DNA of 64,000 nucleotides, taken from contig JBAJFG010000030.1 in NCBI GenBank assembly GCA_037903475.1, positions 682,001 to 746,000 on the forward strand. The letters are read 5' to 3'. Position numbers and translations under genes: made by a program. The notes beneath the pieces were generated by a model that saw only the letters and a program-made list of their open reading frames with translations, searched no databases and was not told the DNA's origin. Source of the stretch: Ancylostoma caninum. Its lineage: Eukaryota; Nematoda; Chromadorea; Rhabditida; Ancylostomatidae. Numbering within the stretch: the first letter of the stretch is position 1; each line of letters begins with the position of its first letter. This document shows positions 23,894 to 46,789 of the stretch, one piece after another.

Positions 23894-24937
23894 TAATCCG
23901 TCACAAATGGTCTCCTTTTCGTAAATACCTTAAAAATAAGGACGCCCAAATTTTCGTGAAAAGATGGATTCTCTGCATTGCAACGAATGGAATGGTTCAT
24001 GAATTTTTCAATATTGTTCTTCATCTCAGTCAAAAATATCATTGCACATTTAAGCAGACCTCCTTGTACTTGACCGCTTCGATTCAGAATGATTGAAACA
24101 CTATATTTTTTTCATGGTATTTTCTGTATGGTAAAAAGCTCGATGTTGGAAAGGCTCTATATGTATGTTCAGATTCGTCAAGAAATGCACAATATAATTC
24201 CCCTTTTAAGAATACCTTGAAAGAGCGACGACTGAGAGCGTCGCGCGCGTCCTTTTTTGCAAGGATTGAGAGCAGTATTGCACTTTATAGGAAACAACTT
24301 ATGCTCCGTCGTTTCCGATATGTTTCAGATTTTTCTTTAACATCCCGATCTTATGTTTACGTTTCCTAACAACATTCCTTCCTAACAGTCCTATTATGCA
24401 TTATCCACTCATCCACTCCGCCGCTGCGCTTGGCAAAGCACTGGAAAAGCTTTCATGCGTTTTGACAAGCTTCTCAGAATCGTTGCGCAAAAATTTTATT
24501 GAATTTCATTCAAAATTTTCATGCGTTATATAAGTCACATTTCATGAACTCCCAATAATTCGCTCAAACTGCACACGTAATATCAGGGAAGAGAGGATAA
24601 AAGGACCTAGAAGGAAGATATTATAACAATATGTTGTACTTACGTTTCATTCACCAACAACACCATCAACAAGTATAGACTAACATTGACTTATAAGCAT
24701 ACCGACCAACGTATGATACTCTAGCCCTTGTGGCTTCTGCATGTAGGAGTTCTAGCTCCAACTATGTAGAGATAATTTCGTTTACATCCCATAATGGCAC
24801 GTACTAGCGGATAGCAAAAGTCCTATACGCTGGAATGCCATCCCGATCCCTGGAGCCCACCCGAAGACTTTGTTCACGTGTTCCTTTTCCTTTCTGATTT
24901 GCGTGTTCATCCGCTATTTTGAAACAGTGTTTTGTAG
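23894..24937. other. probable upstream region or 5' introns of channel gene A
   Basis: The first recognised exon of gene A starts at 24938 and begins mid-codon, so coding exons must precede it. No match to the two N-terminal exons of gene B was found here. Confidence 0.3.
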
Positions 24938-35294
<10,357 letters not shown>

Positions 35295-38043
35295 CAAAAA
35301 GACATTGTGTGATCATAAGAACAAAGACTTTCTGGTGCGCATGAATGTTTTACCACTGGTTCATCACTCTCAATAAGCACAATGTTACCGATCTTCATAA
35401 TCCTCCCCGATCAGTAGCAGCCACTGCCAAACATTTTTATTTTGCAAAATTTGCAGACGATTTGTCCACCTATCACATTAATGTGACTTGAGGTGGTTCA
35501 TTCCCCCAATGGAAGCAATTTATTTATTACCAGTTTATGCATATACAATTGAACATTTTAATTACTCCCCACACTCTGAAAATCATTCGATACCTGGGAC
35601 AGCTACCCCACTCTCTGGCGAGATTGGGTCACGTGGCTGAAGCCTCACACTTTGGAATTCCTCAGAAAGCTAAGAAAGAAGCAAACTAATAATTAGCTGC
35701 ACTCAAGTACGAAATCCACGTCATAAGGTGGGTATATACTACTAGTCTGGCCACCCGATAAACGTCTGACTCCAATTTCAATGCTGACTTTGCTCAAAAT
35801 TTTTTTTTAATCATACATCGATATGTAAAGCTGCTAACCGATGTACTGGTATTTCCTCCCACTTTTTTTGTCGGTGCATTTCTTCACAACTCTACAGAGC
35901 AGTACCTCCCAGATGACTTTAGCAGCTCTGGACAATCTACAGTGACCAATGCAGTAGAATAACGACTTGGAATGGTTCACGCTTCACTTTATTGAGGTAC
36001 CCCAACTGATGAGCCTCTGCTTACTTATACATATGGGCGTAGAGGTGATAGATTGCGAGACAAGCAAGAACGCAGATGAGAGAAGGAAGCAAAATTAGGT
36101 CATATGCAAATGAACACAAATGAGCGCTGGAGCAATCTTCCAGAAACAGCGACACTATAGCGTGCTTGCAAACACCTTTCCTATTGTGGACCTGTCGCAC
36201 GAAGTTTTCCCTCAGTTGGACGCCGACGAACCCTTTTCTAACGGCGGTCCCTATCTTGCCTTTATTTTAATATATAGAGTAAGATTGGGCCAAAGAGTAC
36301 CCCATCTCTATCGGCGGACCCTTATCATGACGTTTTTCATCATTTTGGGCACCAGCACAACCCCCTCCATCGATAAACTCATACCTCGGGGCATAACGCG
36401 GTTCTGGGCGCCAGCCCCACCCCCTGCCCGTCGGCAACCGATATTCTGGCGTTTTAAATAATATCAGGTCACGGCACACCTGTCCTTCATCGGTGCATAC
36501 GCACCTCTAGCAAATCTCGAGGGCAATGAAAGAAAGTCAGGAAATTTTCAGAAAGCTTGATCAATTTTATAGTTGGTTACCGAATATAATAATACCTTAT
36601 GTAACGCCTCTATCCTGCTTATGAGAGCACCGTAGCACAAAACCCTGAGAACGTTAAGTCTCTCGCTTTCATCGTTGGCAACTTAATCTATCATTATCTT
36701 AAATAACGGAACAGAGGAAGGCGGGTTTTACCGCGACTTCTACTACATCTATGCACTTATGATAAGACATCGGCAGACCCCTTCGTCAGTTTCACTCATC
36801 CACAAACACTGTCTTCGGGCTGAGCGCATAATGAATGGATGCGAGCACGTGCCGGCCTCCCACTTCTGCGTTCTAGAAAATTTCGCGGCGTTATTAGGAT
36901 TTATGTAGGAAGATTTTAATTTCGCTACATTTGCTTTGATTCCCATGTTTTCTTTGAACACCTTAAACTTTGACGGTATTGTTCTTAACAGAACTTGACC
37001 TCTAGCACTTCGCCTCTCCATCGGTTGACTTTTACATCATGACTGGTTGTTTTCGGATTAGTAATCATGTCAATTTTCCTGTATAAAGTTATCGAAGACC
37101 TCAAAACGCCAGGGTGGCCCACATAAATTACAGTCACGAAACGTACGAAACCAGGAACTCGGTTCAAAAATTTCTGATTGAGAGGGTTGTTAAGAGCTAG
37201 ATACAGAATGGTACTTTGCCAAGAAATGAGAAATGACAAAGTGTACCTAGAATATCCAAAACATTACGAACTTTGATTGACTTTTGCTTGAGTATTTTGA
37301 TTAAATAACAGTTATTTCGCCTTTTTCACTGTTATTCCCTTTGCACGCTCGCGAACGAAGAAGAACTTCGACCACTAAGTGACTTTTGCTTGACGACTTA
37401 GCGTTGAAGACGGCCCAATATCTAGCTTCCGGATCAAAATTCTTGTCTTCGCCTCGATTTCGAAACGTTCAACTGAATAAAATAGCAAGTCATCTTCAGT
37501 GAAGGTACAATTCCTACAATGAATCTCTTTGATGAGCTTTCGAAAGACATAGCATGCAGTTTTTTTTTAGCAAAAAGGAAGTATCAGTTCCTGGGAAGAC
37601 AGGCCGCCTATGCGAAATTGGTAGAAATGTTGATGAAATTATTATCGCGAGTGATGATGTATGAGGTACAAACGGCTCATTGTTTAGGTGAAAACGCAAA
37701 AATTGTTATTTACCTAAGCCACTAGTGCTTCCATACAAGTCTAGTTATTATTCCGCTCGTGAGCTCTTTGCAATAAGTTCGTTCATGTTCATTGAGCTCA
37801 CCAGCAGAAAGAATGAACGTAAAAAGGAAGCGCTATTTCGATGAAGAGAGTAAAATCTTCATTTTTTACCAATGGTTATTAAACAATAAGCAAACAACTT
37901 TGAATAAGTGCTGGATTGTGAAAATAAAAGCCAATGAGGTTTCTGAGGTAGAGTTCTAAACCAAGTATGAATGTTCTCAAATACAAGGACGTCAGAGCAT
38001 GTAAATATAGTATATTTTGCGAGAACAGGAATAAGTGGTTTGT
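35295..38043. other. region between convergent channel genes
   Basis: Holds the 3' flanks of both channel genes. No coding exon, RNA gene or repeat family was recognised. A 113-codon plus frame at 36120-36461 has no supporting feature. Confidence 0.4.
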
Positions 38044-41000
38044 TTAGGAGTTGTTCGTCTTCACACTCAGCAACAAAGAGAAATACGTTTTGTAAATTCT
38101 GAGAGAGAAAGCAACGCAAAATATAACAACTGATACAATAACTTGTACAACACTCAAAATCGAACATCCAACAAAAAGACCGCTCTGTCCTCCGAGTTCA
38201 GATATGAAGCCTAATGCTGTTGTCATACGTATTTCAGAATAGTGCTCATACTGGAAAAGTAGTTAATACTTTCTAGACAGTCGTGAAAGCCCAATAAGAA
38301 AACCCTGGATAACCTAAATTCCAGACCCTAGATCCATACTATAGAGTACCTGAAGGTCCGTAAACGACGTCTCAATCCTAAAAGAATAGTTCATGTTGCC
38401 ACTGTAGTCCTGGCTCGTTATCATCTGCTTATGATTTTCAACTCTCTCGCAAGCTGGAAGACACTGAAAAAGATATTAACACTAGTAATCACGAATTGTT
38501 ATGAACAAAAACATTACACTGAAGTTCTCCAAAATTGTAGAGGTGATCCTATCGTAATCATCTATTACCGCCGATGGATGGCATACTGGTACATCATTCA
38601 GGGAAGAAAGCATTCTTTTGAAATATGGAAGCGTGCAGTTTAGCTGCGACACTACCACTCTTTGAACCCAGTTGTATACGAAGCAAGTAGCTTTGCCTAA
38701 ACGATTGAACCATGAACTCATTCTCAAGGAAAGCAAACAACTACTTGAAAAATACACCTTGATCTAAGGGTCTTTGCGAGCATGTCGGATTATCTGGTAG
38801 CATGGAAATCCTTTTTTGAACGAAGCGAATACGATTCCAGTCTCGATAGTTCAGATACACCCTGGGATATAATCCAATTTCTGGATTAGAGTCACCAATA
38901 TACATAATCACTTGGGCCTGAAACTGCAGAAAATCATGCAAAAAAATGAAACTGTGATTTATGTCATTCCATCTGCTCCTCAAAAGGAGAGTCTCTTGCA
39001 AAGAACGCATGTACCTTGTTCTTCTTCTTCGCAGCAAGCGAGCCTTGAACAGCGTGAAACCGTATCAAAAGTTTGTCGTTCTCATCGACATCAGTTTGGT
39101 TGTAGTCATCGACTAGGCGGAAACATCTGAAAACATGAAAGCGGCATGTATTGGAACCTATCGTTCTTTGACTGCAAATCATTGAAATTGTGACCATGTT
39201 CCATCTCATCTCACATTTATTTTCTTGGTTCCTCTAGTGCCGGAAAGCATTCCACCCTCACCCTCATCCCCACCCCTCTGCTTTCAAGCGTTTAACATTG
39301 GCATCGGTGTGGTCCGCACTTCACCATGCGCAGTCTGTGTCAATTAAACGACCGAAGGTGCGAGCAGCTGCACCACGTTGCGGACCGGGCAACGCAGTGG
39401 GACCTATGTACGTTGCCCCTTTACGTGGAGCATGCTCTCACGGGAGGGCATCATCTGTTGTGGGGCCACGCATATCACCATCAAGCATTTCAGCATGAAT
39501 TGTACCTACCTGCCTCTCAGCATCACGTATGTAGGCTTGAATATGGAGCAACAATCTAAAATACGAGACCCAGCCTGGCAAGATTCGAAAAACTGGAAGA
39601 GAGTAAATACTTCAAGAAAATTGCCCAGCCATTTGAAATATGAACATACTTCTTGGCAGAGGTATCCATTTTCGCTGAAGAGAAAGTCAAACATTTCTAA
39701 AATAGTTCTATTGGCCCTCCAGGTATTATATAATTCACGAAGTTCGCATCTAGAAAAGGAAGAGGAGAGATATCATATAGATAATATGTAATAGAGCACC
39801 TCATTGAGCTGTACCTGTATTCATTGCTCCATGCCGATACATCGAAATTATCAAAACCGCTCCCTGCGATTGCGTAGCGTAATACGTCGGCTGCCGTCAC
39901 ATTGTTGAAGAACCCGATATTCACAAGTAGATATAAAACAGAAGACTTTATGTACTGAGGAAAACGCTACGATACATCTTATAGAACACATCCTATTCAT
40001 GCACTATTCAGTGACTTGCTAATCTGTGTTACAACATGATGTGTTGACAAGAAAACGAACACCTCCAACGATAAGAGGCATTATATATCTGTTTTACTTA
40101 GGGAATTGCGCACCGGACAAAAGCATTGGGTCGGCAGGTAAGTTCTCGTGTTTTCCTTAGATTGTTTGTTTTCTGCAATTTTCACTATTTGACAAATCAT
40201 ACATAACAGGTCATTTCAAACATGAAAAGGGAGGTGTGATAGAGATCTCCGACTGGGCAGTCAGACAAATTGGCCAATCGCATATCTGGCTGCACGGCCT
40301 TCTGCGGGTAACACTTTTCACATCTGTGCAGCCCATTCAAAACGTTTTTCGTGCTCTAGAAGGGAATTGACACTGTTTCCTGGAAAACTCAATTCCTTCT
40401 GAAATCTACACAGCGGAACTTGCATGATTTCAAAAAGAATGAAAAGGTGATATTTCGTTAACACAACGACGTCGAAGTACAGTGGATGCTGGAAAACTCC
40501 CCATAGATTCTTCCAGATAGAGCATTCAGCAGAATTTATAGTGTGAGACCTGGTTTGTCTCCACTATATATTTCTACACCATACATGTTGTTCCTCCCAA
40601 GCATTCTTTTCAGCCCTGATCCAAATGTCGAGCACAGCAGAATTTCTCGCATAGGTCGAATTTGTCATAGTTGAGCTTGGAGAGTCGACCTATAGCAGCT
40701 GTTGGGTATCGAGTGCTCTCCTTGCAGTGGACAAAATCCTCGAGCTGCGTCAGTCCCTTCATTGTTACGATCGAAAAGAGAAGTAGAAGAGGGCTCAAAA
40801 ATGGCTTCCATGTAGTGGAACTTCCTATAAAATGCCTGGAAGGCGGAGGAAATTGAGGTCTATCTAGAATTCGGTAACAATGCTTCTGTAGAGCAAGGAA
40901 TTCTTTCTCTTAGAAACAAAGAAACTTCGTTAAATAAAAAAAAATGTTAAAAAGTGGGGAGAAGCAAGTTGGTAAAATATGAAGGAAGTTGTTTGAGGAC

Positions 41001-42273
41001 GTCATAATCGGGTTCGCAACTCGAAGAATGAATTCCATCTAGTCTTGTCCTTAGCATTTCTACAACTGCTCATGGTGTTAGTCTTGGAGCTACAAGATGT
41101 TGAAGTTGGAGAGAAAGATGTTTCACTCTTAATTATAAGCACATAAAACCTAGTAAAGCAATTAATGTACCATCATAAATGCGACTGTAGTTCAGTGCGT
41201 CAGCGTTTTTTGGGCAGAACACCAGAGTAGGATATTTGATGCTTTGGACCTGCAAGCAAATAATCGCAACAAAAAACCCTGATGTTAGGAGGCGATACAT
41301 TTCGCGAGCTGTTTGCCTGTCCAGCGAATGAGGTTCGACAATTGCGTTGCCATACATGAATTCCAACACAGCATGTTGCCGACCAAAAAAAAGCTATCAA
41401 CCGGATGAAATTTTGATATCAGTGAGAATGATGTCATAAAAACTTTATCACTGATTCCTCTGAAGGATGTATATGCGAGCGCAAACTTTCGCCAAATGTG
41501 TATCGCCCCTGGACATCACAGAAGCGATTACTGTCAAAATTAATTGCTAACCGGTACAAATGTGATTCTTGTGCTTGATCGATGGGAGACGTATCCTGCT
41601 AATATGAAATCCGTATTAATAACGGATACAAACCCACAGCCAAGAATTATCAAAACCCAGAACACCTTCTCTTCAACGGAATTTGACTGTAACATTGGAA
41701 AAAAGAGATTTCAACTAAAAAGCAATTCACATCTTCAAACCATTTCGTTCTTTTGTACAACGCACCATCATTAACGCCGAAACACCATGTATCTCTCGCA
41801 GCCAGCGATAACGACAGTTGCACTTGAAACGAGCAATTTCTACGGGATCCTCTGTGGTCGAAATATCAACTGGAAGAGCAAAAGCAGGGCGTGCTGGCAT
41901 CCTTAAAGCAAGGAGCTTTTGCAAATAGTTCAGAAATCGAATTAGTGAGACTTGCCATAAAGAATCTAGAGTAACAGCTATGGTGGAAATATACCGTTTT
42001 GAGGGGCCTGTCTCAGAAAATCCATACAAATCGCTCGATGGTTTGAAAGCATTTCTGACGTTGTCAGTGGAGAGACGCATGTTGCATGTAACACGATCCT
42101 GGAATCGCGCGCCTCTACTTTCATATTCAAGCAGAGCAAGCAGATATAACAAACCTTGACGAGTATCATACGAAAGTGGTGCATGATCTCGCGTATAACA
42201 CTGGCAGCGGGCCGCTCCTTGTCTACACTCGGCACATGATTGTGAGTGTGAAAAATTGAAGGTGTATGTTGCT
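38044..42273 (-). CDS. DEG/ENaC family cation channel subunit, gene B (5' end missing)
   Basis: Paralogue of gene A on the opposite strand. Exons from 5' to 3' (minus): 42273-42155, 42098-41995, 41901-41766, 41686-41552, 41249-41171, about 39954-39815, 39749-39650, 39592-39510, 39126-39015, 38917-38758, 38696-38518, 38463-38350, 38250-38044 (TAA). Motifs: REIHGVSALMM (HG gating motif), TM1 VFWVLIILGCGFVSVI, YPTLVFCPK, CQAGSRILDCCSIFKP, CFRL, GLYPRVYL, NCTLPYF, CLPACE, ELGGQSGLFVGCS with the G-x-S filter. Phases agree except at the 41171/39954 junction, where the acceptor could not be fixed; the upstream exon might extend to a later donor. Two N-terminal exons (42273-41995) join in phase to the HG exon but begin mid-codon, so the start is further upstream. 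Subfamily unknown. Confidence 0.87.
40613..40843 (-). CDS. candidate exon inside a gene B intron, doubtful
   Basis: After an acceptor-like TTCCAG, the minus strand is open with a hydrophobic run KPFLSPLLLLFSIVTM followed by a Cys-containing tail ending CEKFCCARHLDQG and a stop. It could be an alternative exon of gene B, a nested secreted peptide or chance. No start codon precedes the hydrophobic run in frame. Confidence 0.2.
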
Positions 42274-42638
42274 CTGAAATAATCAAACAACAGATTTTAT
42301 TCTTTCAAGTTAAGGCCGGCATTGAATAAAATCATTTCAGCAGTCACTGTTTGCTATGATGAGCTCACTTCACCTCCTTAGCCATACCGTAACTTTTCAC
42401 TTGTGTTAGATGAAGGCCAAGATGCTGCACGTCTTCCTCTGTTTCAGAACGAATGTTGTAGCATAACTGGAGTGAAGTTTAATAGCAAGAATGGCTCGCG
42501 ATCAATAAGGTGAAAGGTCCGCTAAATCAATACCAATAGAATTTCTGAGGTTTGCAATTTGATGGTCGAAATATGATCCAAATAACAGCTTCAAATTCAT
42601 ACAGGCCGCTCCTCAATCGGCGAATAATGCACATAACA

Positions 42639-42898
42639 TCAAAGCAGTTCTAGAATAAATACTAGAATAAATAACATCATAGCCATAGTTAGAGTGATGA
42701 TGCCCTTCAAGTCTTGCCATCCAACTAGAAGATGCTTCCTGGATAAGGCGTTAGGCTGTGTATCTTGGAGCCTCTCCTCAATTCTAGTGGAGGCATATTC
42801 TGTCTGTCTACAGTGAGCGTCGATGGCGGCAGCCCTTCCGCGGCCTCCAGAAGAACGCCGCGCAACCGCACCGCTCAACTCCGAATCTATGTCGTTTC
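42639..42898 (-). CDS. terminal exon of an unidentified tail-anchored protein
   Basis: After the acceptor TATAGCAG, the frame is open to TGA at 42639. It reads a charged stretch including AVARRSSGGRGRAAAIDAHC, then TRIEERLQDTQPNALSRKHL, and ends with the hydrophobic segment GIITLTMAMMLFILVFILEL at the extreme C-terminus, as in tail-anchored membrane proteins. Upstream exons were not found. It lies 0.37 kb upstream of the first recognised exon of channel gene B on the same strand. Family not recognised. Confidence 0.45.
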
Positions 42899-43395
42899 CT
42901 GCTATACATTGGGCCGAATGAAAAAAGAATAATTTTGTTGCTCTAATTAACCATTTAGGAAGCAATTCAGACGTCCAGGTCTTCAAAGCCTTAAAGCTTT
43001 TCGTCTCTTTCGTAAAGTACTGTATTGGTCTGCAATGGTGGAACATTCGGAATTTCCATTTCGAAATCGAGTATTTTTGCTTTCGAGTTTCGAATATTTC
43101 AAATAAAGAAGAATTCGGACGTTCCAACATTGAAGACCAATGTAATGCTGTATGAGAGAAAAGGAGAGCTAGAACTTTCCCACTTCTAATTGACTGGATG
43201 TCTACGTTGTCCCCTACATTGTCGATTGAAGTAACGAAATTATTCGGTTTTCATTCGGTCCAATGTATATTTCCTGCCACTATGCCATTTCTAACAGTTT
43301 TTTACGGAAAAGTTAATCAAGCCGGGGAAAAAAGCGTTTACGCCATTGGCGCTCACTGTGATGACCACTATCAATGCGGGAGGAGGCGACATCAG

Positions 43396-43599
43396 ATACA
43401 GGAAGCTCCAAATGTCCGCAGTCAAGAGGGCGTCGCCACGGCGCGGCTCCTTGATCAGACACAGGCGCTCTCTATGTTGCCTCTGGCTTCTCTGACTCTG
43501 CAGCCAACCAGTGGCAGCATGCCGAGCGCCTGTGTCTCTGTCTAAAGCCGCGTCGTGGCCACGTCCCTCTTGACTGCGGACATTTGGAGCTTCCTGTAT
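43396..43599. mobile_element. 204-bp foldback MITE
   Basis: ATACAGGAAGCTCCAAATGT, then CCGCAGTCAAGAGGG, is mirrored exactly at the right end. Pairing continues imperfectly through GCCACG(G/A)CGCGGCT and GACACAGGCGCTC toward a centre of about 50 bp. No clear target duplication. The plus-strand open frame over it is incidental. Confidence 0.75.
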
Positions 43600-44148
43600 G
43601 TCTTATTAAGTTCAAGAGCCAAAGTGTCGGTTGATGGTAAAGAGTATTTGGTGTTAAGTGTGCATCTCACATGAATATCAGAGGCCTGCGATTCATCATG
43701 TTTCAAGGCGAACACCTAAGAGCGTAATGAAGTCCTTCTCCGTACCTAAAGAATAGTTTCCCACGATACCGCATCCTATACCACACCTACGAGCATCCAC
43801 CTGCTATCAAAGTTACTAGGCATGCTACACCGTTCAAAAAAGGCTGCGCTTCTAAGAAAATTACTAGAGGGCTTGGCAATAATACGATTGTGTCTGGGAA
43901 TAAACAGCGGAGATGTACCGAGACTTATTACATAAGAGGGGCGACGGTGATATTGTCCTGTGATATCGCGGCTATGGTAGTAATCATTCGCTCTACAAAT
44001 GTTGATTGACGTAGACCGAATCCAGCAAACATGTTGAAGGTTCGGCGGATGTATTATATTACTGCATCTAACCAATAAATCATCACACAGAAACGTCCAA
44101 GTTCGACTTTCTTCATATCATCATTTGTCCGTTCGGTAAGATGGGGGA

Positions 44149-44500
44149 TTGCATGGCCTCGGAAGTAATATACCTTTAAGCTGCCAATCCTGCGGGGACA
44201 GTTACATAAGTGAAACAGGGCGGCCACTTTGCGCACGGATCAGGGAACATCTTGATGGGCTCACAAAATCGAAACCTTCCACACCGTTAGGTGCTCATCG
44301 CTGGAAATCACATGATAACGTGGAGTTCGAAATTGGCGTCACGATCTTGTCATACGAACCCGATATATTAGCACGCAAAATATTGGAAGCGTTTTAGATT
44401 GCAAATAAAAGTCCAAAAATGAATAGGAAGGAGGAGTGCATCGCTATAACCAACGAGCTCGCACCCTTTCAAAACCTCTGCGGGTTTTGATTTGCGTGGG
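44149..44500 (+). pseudogene. Penelope-like element GIY-YIG endonuclease domain, broken
   Basis: C-terminal nuclease of a Penelope-like element. SCQSCGDSYISETGRPLCAR, then IREHLDG, matches the family block YIGETGRPL..R..EH; FEIGVTILSYEPDILARKIL then EAF follows. A TAG stop replaces the usual Trp in EAFW, after which the frame resumes: NRKEECIAITNELAPFQNLC. Sequence upstream has several stops, and no reverse transcriptase blocks were recognised. The element's hammerhead-like end follows at 44695. Confidence 0.8.
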
Positions 44501-44694
44501 CGGGTCGCTAAGGCACCTTAAATACTCCCAGCGGCGAGGTTTGGCATTAGGTGGTCCACTACTCTACCCACAGTCCGGTTATTGAGGTGAGCGCCAATCT
44601 ATCTGAATCTTTGGTGTTGTTTCTGACTCTACTTCTCTTTTGGATTAATTTCTGTAGGAAGATGAGGTAATTGAGAGGGTAGGTTACGAATGTC

Positions 44695-44765
44695 TCGACT
44701 TTCCAGGCTCTGACGGAGGCAAGAACGCCGAAACGTTAGACGTAATAAAGATCGATACCAGTCCT
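44695..44765 (+). ncRNA. hammerhead-ribozyme-like end of a Penelope-like element, copy 3
   Basis: Helix I can form between TCGACTTT (44695-44702) and AAAG(A)TCGA (to 44765), with an internal loop next to the core. The core is CTGACGG (consensus CTGANGA, so A9 is G here), helix II is GGC/GCC with an extra A, then GAAAC. Helix III is a minimal ACGT/ACGT stem with a TAG loop, leaving the cleavage triplet GTA. It lies 0.2 kb after the GIY-YIG remnant, where a Penelope pseudo-LTR or 3' end is expected. Confidence 0.6.
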
Positions 44766-45742
44766 ACCCTAAAGCTGAACGTAGTGAACTTCAAACAACT
44801 ACCATCACACGGGAGTCTTCAAAAACTTATCAGAAGCAATTATTCATCATGATGGTCAATGCGTTAGGAGAAAATGTTGGAATAGCTACCGTTTTTTCGT
44901 ATATGTATATTAGTGTGGCAAATTAGTAAAGCGCACTTTTCCATATTGATGAATGTGTTGCTGAATTTGTCGCTCGAATATCTGACACCATCTGGAAGAG
45001 GGATTGATGGTGGGTGCATGAATTTCTGAAGATTTTTCAACCTCACCTTCAAGAAAAATTTGAAAGACTGCCGAACAAAATTCGAGGAATGTCTATTCTC
45101 GTGTTTTCTCGTGTTCGTCCATCCCGAGAACTCCGCGGAGTTTTACAGCAGGTCATAGGAAGGAATTAGATAATTCTCGCTATAGTGCATGCGACCACCC
45201 GACAGCCAAGGCCTCCTGCAATCAGGCTTCTAGCTGTTCCATGAAGTCGAAAGGTTTTCCTTGTCAAAGAAATTCCGAAACTGCATTGAGACCAAAATTT
45301 GGGTGTGCCGCTATTCGACAACATTCACAATCTGTGTAGAAAATGTCCAAGTATTGGTGATAACATTTCTGGACAGATTCCTGAGTTAGGCTTTGTAACG
45401 TCATCTTAAGAAAGTATTTTGCTACATGTAAAAACGAGCATTCCCAATTTACCATCCTAACAAGACTTATGAGAAACATTAGAGGAGTTGACATGAGCAA
45501 GCGATCGAGGAGGTAGGTGTAAGTTTTTTTTTGAATTCTAGCGGTTGCATCAGGGTATATAGCACTTTGACAGGCCTGGCCAGGACGGTTGCAGAAGGGG
45601 CGTGGATGAAAAGGTGGAGCACGGCCAAAAGAAACGTCTATTGACCAGGATCTTAAAAGAATGGAAGTAAAATCCTTTCGAACCTAACAATAATTTTATT
45701 GCACTAGAAAAGAGATTTTTACACTAATAAGATCATTTACAT

Positions 45743-46026
45743 ATGTGGGCGCTCGGCGCAGTGGTATGAAGCTCATTGCGTACGCAAACGGTTGATGGTT
45801 CGATACCGCCAGAGGCGAACCAAGCCTTCTTTCCCTTCGGGATCGGTAAATTGGTACCAGAGGAGTCCGGAAGGACGAAACACTGATTTGATGCATCGGA
45901 TGCCCACCGCAAGTCTTTATACAGGGCACACATTCGATGCTTTTACGATGCTCAGATGAAGTTGAATGCGTGGCGCATCTCACAAATCGGGATTGATCGA
46001 CGACGACCACTTTGTCATTTACCCTT
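45743..46026 (+). repeat. tRNA-derived SINE, copy 2
   Basis: A box CGGCGCAGTGGT (45754-45765) and B box GGTTCGATAC (45797-45806) followed by the same body as the copy at 25191 (GGTACCAGAGGAGT, GCATCGGATGCC, GATGCTCAGATGAAGT, CGGGATTGAT). The two copies differ at roughly one base in five by eye. Confidence 0.8.
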
Positions 46027-46067
46027 TATGTATGTGATGAAAAATAGGTTAACTTGTGCATACATAC

Positions 46068-46315
46068 AGAATGCCCCCGTTTACATGGGGATGAATCGGT
46101 TTCAATACTGTTAAATAGAGAAACAATAGTCGGTGGTTCAACTGGTTTATTATCGACAGTAAGAGCAAGTGTTTTTGCTTTCTACAACACAAAAATGACC
46201 TCCTGGTAACCCCACGAAAATACAATAAACAACAACCAAAAAATTATATTGGCTTTCATGCTGCCATGAGGTAAACAATAGTACCGGCGGGTCAGTAGGG
46301 CGTGGTGACTACGAT
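46068..46315 (+). repeat. direct repeat, left copy
   Basis: Shares AGAATG(C/T)CCCCGTT, then GGTTTATTATCGACAGTAAG and AATGACCTCCTG, ending in GGGTCAGTAGG, with 46790-47014. The two copies bracket a candidate exon. Confidence 0.75.
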
Positions 46316-46502
46316 ACCCCGGCTGCCACCAATGGATATAAGCGAGAAAAAATCAGAATAATTGGACATACGGCAACGTAATGTGGGCAGCAAGGAGTGA
46401 GTTACAAAGAACATATTCACTATGAAGTGAACAAGAAGGCGAACGAAAAAGCTTAAATGAGAAAAATGAATTGAACGAACAAAATGGTAAAAAAACACTC
46501 AC

Positions 46503-46736
46503 ACACGTGGAATCGCAGCGAGGCTTCTGCGATGGTTGGCGACCTGAATGACGTTGAGATGGCGTTGGCGCGGACGGAGGCGACGCGGCTACTGATTTCT
46601 CTTCTTTGACGTTGAGGGATAGCGGAAGCTGCGTGGCGGGCAGGGTAGAGAATTCTGCGGCATTCCTCGAATGGATTATTATGATTTCTGTAGGTGGCTT
46701 TATTGCCAAACACTTCAAGGTAGTGTTATCTTCTGG
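46503..46736 (-). CDS. candidate internal exon, unidentified protein
   Basis: On the minus strand an open 78-codon stretch is bounded by the acceptor GTGTAAG and the strong donor GTGAGTG, both in phase 0. It encodes a segment rich in Pro, Ser and charged residues, including KEEKSVAASPPSAPTPSQRH. No domain was recognised and no neighbouring exons were found. It lies between two direct repeats. Confidence 0.3.
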
Positions 46737-46789
46737 CTTACACGAAAGTAGTCGTGTTAAGCGGGAAGAAGAGCTTTTCAAGCCGATGC

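Noticed and set aside
36120..36461. 113-codon frame between the channel genes
   Set aside because: Low-complexity Pro-rich end and no splice context.
43198..43545. 115-codon plus-strand frame
   Set aside because: Most of it runs across the foldback MITE at 43396-43599.
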